Assembly: GCF_035046505.1 (NCBI RefSeq)
Contig: NC_089825.1
Span: 8,339,408-8,403,407, forward strand
Reading direction: 5' to 3'
From: Tiliqua scincoides
Lineage: Eukaryota > Chordata > Lepidosauria > Squamata > Scincidae
Length of the DNA stretch: 64,000 bases
The stretch's first letter is position 1; every line of letters begins with the position of its first letter. A program made the position numbers and the translations under genes. Shown one piece after another: positions 54,992-64,000 of this stretch. The notes beneath the pieces are model-generated. The model worked only from the letters and a program-made list of their open reading frames with translations. It was not told where the DNA came from and ran no database searches.

Positions 54992-55909
54992 TTAGTGTCC
55001 ACCAGTGGGTCAATTGGATCACCCTGCCCAAATCTGTGCAAACCAATCCTGAGCCTATTTTGTCAGAAGTACGCTCCACTAAGCTCAGTGGTGTTTACTC
55101 TCAAGTAAAGGTGCATGGCATTATTACAGCCTTTCAAGATGATGCCACCCCCAGAACCAATACTGATAAAAAGGCTATTAAAAGGGCCAGCAAAGGAGGA
55201 GTAGTGGTCATCATGAACTAGTTGAGAGGCTGAGAGATAGTTATCTACTATGGGAAAACTATCTGCAGATCCCATGGAGAAATTCCAGAAAGAAACATAC
55301 AACCTGATGAAGCTCCTGAACTTCCCTGGCCCAGTAGAACGCAGTGGCTGCTAGGCAGCCCCATTAGGATTGGGTTGCCTATCTCTTAGCTGCACCAGCA
55401 CAAATAGACACCACTTGGACATAAAGCATGGCAACATTCCGAAACCATTCTAGTCTCCTAGGACCCTCCAACCATTGATAGTCCCCTTTTTCCAACAAAG
55501 GGAGACTCTGGGGAGAGACTGCTGAACTAGAATTTATCAAGAAAATTGACTCTATTTGATTTGACTTGTATAAAAATGAAAGTTTCTGGTCTATCTCCAT
55601 CACTGAATAATGAAGGTTTACCAGAACTCATGCCATTCGGGCTTCACCCACTGCGCTTCTCTGCAACATTTCATGATATGGGCTCTGATAGGGATGTGTA
55701 TGAACATATCTGATAGATAGGTTCCTCTTCCATACAGTACTCCAGTCTACTCAGCATAACCAAAGTGATGGCTTTAACTACAGTATTACCCTGGTGTGAA
55801 TCCTCATTGTATTTAACATCATAATGGTCACTGACTTTAGCTTCATCCCTTAGCCTTTGGACCCCACCCTTCACACTTTTTCTCTCTCTCCAAGCATGTG
55901 TACATCCCT

Positions 55910-56040
55910 GACAGATTTCACTTCATGCATCTGATGGAGTGGACTGCATTCCATGAAAACCTCTACTGAAATACATTCATTATTCTTTAAGGTGCTACAA
56001 GACGCTGTTATTTTTGCTGCTGCAGACTAAGAAGGATACC
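55910..56040 (+). repeat. interspersed repeat shared with 29440-29590
   Basis: CATCTGATGGAGTGGACTGC and TTCTTTAAGGTGCTACAAGA match the diverged repeat in PAXIP1 intron sequence near 29440. The family is not assigned. Confidence 0.45.
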
Positions 56041-57171
56041 CCAAAAGCCTTAGATTTCTAACTCACCAAATGTAATACTATGGCTTACCCAGCTTAGAAC
56101 ATACAGTGCAAAAACACTGTTATATTAATTTTTTCTTATCCCTAATATTTTTGCATAAACCTCTATGTGATTAGTATGATGGCAGTGTCAGAATAAACCC
56201 CTTTGGTCTTTGAATATTTATTCAGCAGGACAAATCAGGAGAATAAGAGATCCATTTGATATTTAAAATCCCATCAGCCTGACAGCCCTCTTTAAAATAT
56301 CTGATGTTAACCATGCAAGGTCAGGGCACTGCACATGTATAAATCATTGAGAGCCATCTCCAAAGTCAGTTGGCGGCAAGGAAAAATCCTATTAATAAGG
56401 TGTCAATCTTAGCTGAAACTTCACTTCTTGGCCAATTATGATAAAGATCTCAGAATGAAGTTTAATTCCATCTGGAGCATGGATATTTAATAAGAGGAGA
56501 ACAAAGAGGAGAAAACCCCTACAAACAGAAAACAGTTTTGTAATGTTCAGCTGTAAAAAGAAGAGTAATTTTATTTTAAATAAAGATGTTTTTAATGTAT
56601 AACATTTACAATTGTCAAGCTTTTTAAAAGCTAAATGTTAAAATCATAAATTTTCATGTGAAATACATGCATATACTGAAATCATAACAGGTAAGACAGA
56701 GATGCAGAAAACTGGCAATAAAGCAATGTATGAAGGTATAGAACATTGTGATATAAAATGTTAAGAATATTAAGATGAAGGGACCAATCAGATGAGACAG
56801 ACTTTGAGAAGATTATTTGATAGGGCTATTGTTTGCGTCAAACTAAAAGATAGGAATAAAACACCCTTGGACTCTGCAATAGTGAAAACAATATATGTTA
56901 TCTCTTTTCCATGGTAACACGCAGCATTGATCCCCATCTCCTGCATCCACTATTTAAAAAAATTTTTCAAAATTCCTTACTGCATTTAAAACAAATCAGA
57001 ATGTTACAGAAATGTATTCTGTGCTATGGTGGCATTCCTCCATTTTCAGTTTCCTTGCCATTGGCAACTGCTTGAGGCAGCTCCTTCCCCATAGATATCT
57101 AATTTCCTCCTAGTGAAGTCAGTGAAATCCGAGTTGCTCTTATCCTGTGGAGAGATTAGTTAGTTACGTAG
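56041..57171. other. intergenic, nothing recognised
   Basis: AT-rich, no supported gene or repeat. Confidence 0.5.
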
Positions 57172-59796
57172 TTGGCAACCTTCAGTCTCGAAAGACTCTG
57201 GTATCGCGCTCTGAATGGTGGTTCTGGAACAACTTCTAGTGTGGCTGAAAAGGCCGATTCGGGAGTGACAATCCCTTCCACACTGGGAGCAAGTGCAGTC
57301 TGTTCCTAGTCTGTCTCCCTGGCTGTGGGCCTTCCTTCTTTGCCTCTTTGCCTCAGTCAGTTGGCCAAGTGTCTCTTCAAACTGGGAAAGGCCATGCTGC
57401 ACAGCCTGCTTCCAAGCTCAGAGGCCAGGGTTTCCCACCTGTTGAGGTCCACTCCTAAGGCCTTCAGATCCCTCTTGCAGATGTCCTTGTATCACAGCTG
57501 TGGTCTAACTGTAGGGCGCTTTCCCTGCACAAGTTCTCCATAGAGCAGATCCTTTGGGAGTTCCATCCTCGCCTGCGTTCCATCCTTGCCTGCGACAGAC
57601 TTCAGAGGGGCAATTTTCTTCTGTGTTGGACCTAGGGCCTGCTTGAGACAATCATACATTCCCTTGATGTTGCCCGTGTCAGCTGCTATCTGTATCTGGG
57701 AACAGAGTTGGAGCCAGTAGTCATTAGCACATCTCCTGGCAGTCTGGTGGACTTTGCTGCGAGCAGCTTGGAGGACCTGCAGGTTGTGCTCACTGGGACA
57801 GGCCTTGTATGCTGCTTGAGCTCTCCTCTTTTCCTCAATGACTGGTGTCAACTCCTCAGAGTGGGCTTCAAACCAGTCTGCCGCCTTGTTGGTCTTCTTG
57901 CCGAATATGGACAAGGCGGTGTTGTAAACGGCATTCTTGAAATGTTCCCATCTGTTGGATGCGTTTGCGTCGGCTGGGCCTGGAAGAGATTCCTCAAGCG
58001 CTCGTGCAAATTCCTTCACTTTTCTCTGATCCTGGGTCTTGCTGGTATCAATGCAAGGACTTTCTTCCTTTTTCATGTGATACAGTCGCTTTGCTTGCAG
58101 TTTCACTCTGCTGCACACCAGGAAGTAGTCAGTATCACAGGCAGCACCCTGATAACTGCGTGTACATAAGAACATAAGAACAGCCCCACTGGATCAGGCC
58201 ATAGGCCCATCTAGTCCAGCTTCCTGTATCTCACAGCAGCCCACCAAATGCCCCAGGGAGCACACCAGATAACAAGAGACCTCATCCTGGTGCCCTCCCT
58301 TGCATCTGGCATTCTGACATAACCCATTTCTAAAATCAGGAGGTTGCGCATACACATCATGGCTTGTACCCCATAACGGATTTTTCCTCCAGAAACTTGT
58401 CCAATCCCCTTTTAAAGGCATCTAGGCTAGGCGCCAGCACCACATCTTGTGGCAAGGAGTTCCACAGACCGACCACACGCTGAGTAAAGAAATATTTTCT
58501 TTTGTCTGTCCTAACCCGCCCAACACTCAATTTTAGTGGATGTCCCCTGGTTCTGGTATTATGTGAGAGTGTAAAGAGCATCTCCCTATCCACTCTGTCC
58601 ATCCCCTGCATAATTTTGTATGTCTCAATCATGTCCCCCCTCAGGCGTCTCTTTTCTAGGCTGAAGAGGCCCAAATCTTGTAATCTTGATGCTGGGAAGG
58701 CTGGAGCGTCTGGCGAGAATCAGGTTGAGCTGGTGCCAGTGCTTTGATCTTGGGTGTCTCCAAGAGACTCTATGTTGGGGCTTTATGTTGAAGAACGTGT
58801 TGCTGACACAGAGACCGTGATGACAGCAAAACTCTAGCAGGCGTTGGCCATTTTTGTTCATCTTCCCAGTGCCGAACTGACCTAAGCAAGTGGGCCACGA
58901 ACTGTTATCAGCACCAACTCTAGCATTGAAATCGCCAAGGATGAACAATGGCTCTTTTACGGGAATCTTCTTGATAGTGGTGGCCAGGTCATCATAGAAT
59001 TTGTCTTTGGCTTCTGCTGGAGACGACAGAGTCGGTGCATAAGCACTGATGAGAGTGACAGGTCCTGCTGATGACTGGAGCTGCAGGGACAAAATTCTTT
59101 CACTTCCCACAGTAGGTGGGATGATGGATTTCAGCAGGGTATTTCTGACCACAAAGCCAACGCCATGTTCCCTGGTTTCATTTGGTGGTTTTCCCTGCCA
59201 GAAAAATGAGAAATTTCTCTCCTTGACAGATCCAGAATCTGGCAGCCTCGTCTCTTGGAGGGCAACGATGTCCATCTGCAGTCTGCTCAGCTCCATGTCG
59301 ATGACAGCTGTTTTGTGGCTGTCGTCTATTTCTTGCAGGTCATCAGAGAAGCCAGGTGTCATTGTCCTTCTGTTCCAGGTGCCCAGCTTTAGGGCAGGAG
59401 TTTTCTGTTGCATGGTGCAGAGTTGTTGATCCGCTTGTCGGTTTTCACCCTAAACCCCATGCATCCCGTGAGGTTAATGGACCGTGGCGAGGCAACACCT
59501 TACTGGCTGGGGACTGCCCAGCTTAAGGCGGGCGGTAGCTGCCCAATGAGATGCAATGATCTCTCCCACCGTCGGAAGCAGCCCCTGGTGTCACGCTCTA
59601 TGCCAATTGAGCGAAGACTTATAACCAGTAAACTGCTGCTTCCCGTGTTGTGCCGACGCTGTATGGCAAAGTTGGAGTGTCCTCTCCAGTGTGCGAAGCC
59701 TGGGTAAAGAAGGTATGGAGGATAGGCTGTTACCCATGCAGCAAATCCCCCCTCTCCATGTCGCAGGAATGGTCCAATGGAAAGGCAGAAGTCAAT
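57172..59796 (-). mobile_element. second RTE-like LINE, internally deleted and interrupted
   Basis: Same family and strand as 21965-25875. 57172-57568 corresponds to the 3' end. 57596-58162 and 58678-59796 correspond to the endonuclease half and part of the 5' UTR. About 1.5 kb covering the whole reverse transcriptase core (the equivalent of 22355-23890) is replaced by ~27 bases of filler containing a duplicated TTCCATCCT-GCCTGCG block. A CR1-like LINE splits the endonuclease part. It is 5'-truncated, has no clear target duplication, and cannot make its own enzyme. The 5' endonuclease frame (59413 down to the insertion) is still open. Confidence 0.9.
58163..58677 (-). mobile_element. CR1-like LINE fragment inserted in a LINE
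   Basis: About 515 bp, minus orientation, near-identical over its length to the last half of the CR1-like LINE at 33865-34838. The frame [20 protein letters not shown] through FLEEKSVMGYKP is open. It ends in ACATAAGAACATAAGAAC, the inverse of the TTCTTATG tail. The insertion point lies between GATAACTGCGTGT and ATCTTGATGCTGG of the host LINE. No long duplication is present, as usual for CR1. Confidence 0.9.
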
Positions 59797-60420
59797 TAAT
59801 TCCTAATATTTTGGAATATCAGGGCTATATTTTTAATGTAGGAGATAGCTCTCACTTTTGGTGTTAGTTTCAGCAGAACATTTTTAAATGCAGGTTTTGA
59901 ACATGTCAGGGTGGTTGTTTTTCTTTCTTACCTTGCTTGCCAAACTATTTGGCTTGAAAGTTCTGTAAAAAGTTAACTTGAGTGTAAATCTCATTTCTAA
60001 GATTATAGTCACAAGCATGGTTTCCCAGATGCATTTAAAGATATACTATACTAAAGATATACTATAATTTTAAACATAATGAATCTCCTTTACTTAATTT
60101 AAGAAATTAATAAAAGAAATTTACATACGCATAAGTTTCCTCGGTGAGAATCCTTGAAGAATCTTTTAGTTTATAGGCCTGATGGGTTATAAAATTCAGA
60201 GCCTTCTCTTCTACTCCACCAGATCTAGCTCGCTGCATTTCTTCCTAGTTAGACATGCTGAGCTTGTCTCTCATGCATATCAGGACAGCTTCATCATCCC
60301 CATATTATGAGTTTTTTATTTCAAAGAATGTTTAACTTGCTTTTCCATCAAAGCAAAATGCTTGCAATGGCTGACACATTTTAAATTTGCATTTGTCCAT
60401 TATCTCCTGCCTCTCAGCAT

Positions 60421-60640
60421 AGAGACAGTGTGGTATAGTGGTTAGAGAGCGGACCAGAAGATCTGGTTTGAGCTCCCCAATGAGCCATGATGCTTGCTTT
60501 TGACCAGTCATTATCTCTCAGCCAAATACTGCATCAGGCTGCCCTTTTGAAAACCTTTGTGCTGAAATGATCTGTGCATCCTTTGTATTTATTTACTCAA
60601 GTGTTGCTTGTACAAAAACGTGGAAAAAAAAAATACAGAT
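60421..60640 (+). mobile_element. Sauria-type tRNA SINE
   Basis: CAGTGTGGTATAGTGGTTAG is the typical A-box head, followed by a B-box-like CTGGTTTGAGCTCC and a partly decayed body (TGACCAGTCATTATCTCTCA). A-rich end near 60620-60640. Confidence 0.7.
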
Positions 60641-61029
60641 CTGGCTCATATCACCCTTAGGAAAACTGGCCAATTTGTTTGCCCTCGAAGCTATCCCTTT
60701 CTAACTAAATTTCAAAGAGAAATTGTTTTTTTTTGCTCTAGTGAACATAAGCTTCAACTCAATCTGTGTTAATAATACATAATCTCATAGCAACAGCTGG
60801 TTTCCTAGACATTTTCCATTGTACATCATTGTACAATGATGAACACTTATACAACATGCAAGAAATATTTTACAGTATTTAGAAATATCAGGTTCGTTTT
60901 GGTATCTGTGGAACACCAGTGAACTGACATTTGAAAATAAATGTTTGTGACTTCAGAGCTCTCATCGTTAAAGGAAAACATGTATGTCAGTGTGCATTAT
61001 TAAGATCAATTTAGTGGCAAACCAATCAG

Positions 61030-61170
61030 AGTATGTATGTATGTATATATGTATATCCTGCCTTTTCCAAGCCGAAGCAAATGCCCAAGGTGGCTTACAA
61101 AGCTTTATAATAAAGTACAAAGTATCACAACAGGTACAAACATCAAACAAGGCATTAAAACATTAATTTT
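61030..61170 (-). repeat. SINE/LINE tail fragment with GTAT repeat
   Basis: A GTAT microsatellite at about 61032-61055 precedes ATCCTGCCTTTTCC and CCCAAGGTGGCTTACAAAG, text typical of the 3' part of squamate SINEs read in reverse. Confidence 0.5.
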
Positions 61171-61991
61171 AACATTGCATATTGAAACATAAACCAAAAC
61201 AAAGCAAAATCAACAAATCTCATTAGGCCAATGGGGAATGAATTAGTCCAGGGAAGTACCCAAACTGCGGGTGAGGACCCACCAGAGGACTGCAACCTGA
61301 TTGTTGGTGAGTCATGAAACTGACAAACTGATAGTTGTTTTTTAAAGCTTATAGTAGCAAGTCATGTCACAGCCATATTTCGGAGGCACAGAAGATAAAT
61401 ATCCACTCAGCAATCAAATGCTAGATGAAACAGGTATGTTTTGAGTCTTCTCCAAAAAGCCATGAGGGAGGGAGTTGTTCTCAGTTCCCCTGGATGGAAA
61501 TTCTGTAACTGGTGTCACTACAGAGAAGGCTTGCCCCCGAACTGTCACCCCTTGCACTTGGGATGGAGGTGGCACTTGTAGAAGAGCCTCCTTGGATGAC
61601 CTAAGAGTACTGCAATGCACAATGCACCTTTGAAGAGCATCCAAAAGCAACAGCAGGTCTAAAATGCTGGGACATAGGTATTAGGAGGCACCCATGCATA
61701 GGAACATGTTACTCTCATTCTACATCAGCTTAATTGGTTGCCAGAGCGCTTCTGCATTCAGTTTAAGATGTTGGCTATGGAGGCACTCAATATAGATGCG
61801 GGAGGGAAGGGAAGGAGACTAAACAGGTGGGGCAAATGCTGTGGGAGAATAAAACTCTGCACAGTGCCTGTGATGACAGAGGCAAGGAAAGATGGGAGGC
61901 TGAGGACTCTGGCTGAGAACCTAACAGTAGGTGCCCAGAGAAGTCACCCTCTGGAAGGCTATTTAACCCCTTCCTTCCCTTACCTGTCTGA

Positions 61992-62138
61992 GGGCCCAAT
62001 CCTATTCAACGTTCCTGCACTGGTGCAGCCGCAATGCAGCCCATAGGTAAGGGAACAAGTATTCCCATACCTTGAGGAGGCCTCTGTGACTGCACACGCC
62101 ACCTTGGCACAGCTGCACCAGTCCTGGAAATTGGACCC
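61992..62138. mobile_element. Harbinger-like MITE, 147 bp, diverged
   Basis: GGGCCCAATCCTATTCAACG to GTCCTGGAAATTGGACCC, with the family middle GAGGAGGCCTCTGTGACTG. Flanks are TGA and TCA, no longer matching. Confidence 0.65.
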
Positions 62139-62239
62139 TCAGGCTCCAAAGAGAAGGTGGGTACAGTAGTGCAGCTAAAGTATTTGGCAGCCAGCGTCAC
62201 AAAAATTTTTAACACACCCATATGCACCATAATATTATT

Positions 62240-62345
62240 ATTATTAACAGTATTTATATACTGCTTTTCAACTAAAAGTTCACAAAGCGGTTTACAGAGG
62301 TTTACATAAGTGGTTTACATAATACACCCCCTTATGATCTCATAA
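62240..62345 (-). repeat. interspersed repeat tail
   Basis: TATTTATATACTGCTTTTCA and TTCACAAAGCGGTTTACAGA, a common reptile repeat end read in reverse. A tRNA-like block at 62735-62780 may be the head of the same or another SINE. Confidence 0.4.
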
Positions 62346-63064
62346 AAGCCCCCCAAAACACTTCCAGGGGCGCTGGCTACCTTCTGATGCCCTGGGTGCC
62401 ATGCTTTGAGGGGGTGCCTGGAAGGCACTCCGGTTTCCAGCAAAAGGTGTGGTAGCCAGGGCAATGTATGTACTTTGATCTGCACTGTCTTTCTGCTGCA
62501 GATTTTTCCTGTTTTTGCTGTAAGTAGAAGTGTTTGTTTCCAGTGAGTAAAACAGGTTTACAGCCTAAGTCTTCAGCCTAAGCACTGAATACAGTGAGCT
62601 TACTTCTAAGTACAGTAAATTAGCACCATTTTCAAACACCTCTAGTTATAAGGCTGGTGCACCCCCCCCCCTCTTTTTCAACAAGATACCAGCCCAGGCT
62701 TATACAGTGAACATCATGGTAAAATCAGGGTTTGAATCCAGAGCTCATCAAGCAACTGTGCCGCTCTGCCACACTGGCTGGCTGGACGAGGTATTTTGTA
62801 CATCCTTTTTAATATACATACAACTGATTAAAGACTTTTTTATGTTGGTAAAATACTGCCCCTTAGAGAGAGGAGAGGGGAGGTGAAAATGAACAAAACA
62901 ATATCTTATTTATGGAATAAAAAGAATTCTGTGTGTTACTATAAAAACCAAAGAGAACAAAAACCTCTCTCCCATCTCTACCTTTCAGGATGCTGTTCCT
63001 GTCTACAAGCACCGGTGCTCCCTCTGCTGGATGGAATGCCCAAACTACCACATGATCCAAGATT

Positions 63065-63066
63065 TT

Positions 63067-63134
<68 letters not shown>

Positions 63135-63137
63135 TCC
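63065..63137. repeat. TTTC tetranucleotide microsatellite, ~18 units
   Basis: Uninterrupted TTTC units over about 72 bp, likely polymorphic. Confidence 0.95.
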
Positions 63138-63207
63138 ATAAACACATAAACAAATACACACATCCAAACATTGAGGTTGCAGGATACCATATGCCAATTA
63201 ATTAATA

Positions 63208-63287
63208 CCATATTTTTTACTCCATAAGACGCACTTTTTCTGCCCCAAAAAGTGGGGGGAAAAGTGTGTGCGTCTTATGGAGTGAAT
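63208..63287. mobile_element. mariner-like MITE (CCATAAGACGCAC family), copy 2
   Basis: CCATATTTTTTACTCCATAA to CTTATGGAGTGAATAC, an 80-bp hairpin preceded by TA. It is related to 8802-9085 and followed by a 28-base A run at 63293-63320. Confidence 0.65.
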
Positions 63288-63292
63288 ACTGC

Positions 63293-63324
<32 letters not shown>

Positions 63325-63476
63325 GCCCGGCCCTGGCCCCGCCCCCTGCCCGCTCGCTCTGCTCTGCTCTGCTCCGCTCCCCTGGGCAGTCAGAGGCTGA
63401 GCTGGCTGGGGGGCTCCTGCGTTCCCTCAGCGCTTGCGCGGATTGTGGCAGCGCTGGAGGGAGACCAAGCCAGCGT

Positions 63477-63630
63477 TTCTACTCAGAAGTAAGTCTCAGA
63501 ATCAGTGGGGCTCACTCCTAGGAAAGCGTGGGTGGGGTGGCAGTCTCGCTGCCCAATCCTGTGCATGCCTACTCTGAAGTAAGTCCCATTAGAGTCAGGG
63601 GGGCTTACTCCCAGGAAAGCCTCTCTCTCT
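63477..63630. repeat. short palindromic MITE units, two partial copies
   Basis: TACTCAGAAGTAAGTCTCAG and CCTACTCTGAAGTAAGTCCC, each followed by a GGCTTACTCCCAGGAAAG-type arm: two partial units in inverse orientation. Confidence 0.55.
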
Positions 63631-64000
63631 CCCCCCCCCCAAAGCCTGGAGCATCACAGCTTCTCTCTTCCACCCCCCAAACCTGGAGCATCACAGCCTC
63701 TCTCTCCCCCCACCCCAAGCCTGGGGCATCACAACTTCTCTGCAACACAAACACTTTTCCCCCTCTCTCACACACACAGGATGCCCCCTTCTCTTACACA
63801 CACAGATGCTCTGCCCCCCCACACACTCACACAGCAGGGGAGGGGCGCTTTCACTCACCTCATCCAGCATCTGAATGTAAGCCCCCCCATCACAAAGAAA
63901 AAACTGTCTCCTTGGTCAGAATGCCAGTGTTTGCTTATTGCACAAGCCCCAGGTAAATCACCATAAATCCAGAGGTTTGTTGTGCCTTGAGAATTCAAGT

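Noticed and set aside
62863-63171. Lys/Glu-rich frame of 102 aa
   Set aside because: Produced by translating the TTTC microsatellite.

Overview
The window is vertebrate nuclear DNA: small exons with GT-AG introns on one strand, a CpG-rich promoter, and dense interspersed repeats. The repeats point to a squamate reptile, probably a lizard. They include Sauria-type tRNA SINEs, CR1-like LINEs whose 3' ends carry TTCTTATG repeats, a 5S-rRNA-derived SINE, hAT elements with 8-bp duplications, and Harbinger-like and mariner/Tigger-like short DNA elements. The species cannot be fixed from sequence alone.

The only host gene I can support is PAXIP1 (PTIP), on the minus strand. I placed 20 coding exons from the ATG at 52440 to the stop at 19005. 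Each exon is bounded by AG and GT and every phase closes, giving 3216 nt, or 1071 aa; the human protein as I recall it is 1069 aa. The product has two N-terminal BRCT domains, an acidic linker, a glutamine-rich middle encoded by one large exon, and four C-terminal BRCT domains. A CpG island with GC boxes and a CCAAT box lies at about 52050-53095. The 3' UTR probably runs to about 17490.

Layout. 1-17000: intergenic DNA downstream of PAXIP1, filled with repeats, no exon recognised. 17490-52440: PAXIP1. The intron between exons 17 and 18 holds a 4.2-kb LINE-in-LINE nest. Its inner element is full length with an uninterrupted 1087-codon endonuclease/reverse-transcriptase ORF. The intron between exons 9 and 10 holds a CR1-like LINE beside the 3' end of a broken copia-type LTR element. 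The intron between exons 6 and 7 holds a 1.67-kb hAT element. 52440-53100: promoter. 53100-64000: upstream intergenic DNA with a second, internally deleted LINE of the same family, itself split by a CR1-like insertion.

The mobile elements relate to each other. A 5S-derived SINE at 15267 ends in the same ~35-bp tail as the big LINE. A tRNA-headed SINE at 17001 ends in the CR1-like tail. Two short palindromic families share the terminal motif CAATCCTA and 3-bp A/T target duplications, so one transposase may have moved both. Several insertions can be ordered in time from nesting and target-site duplications.
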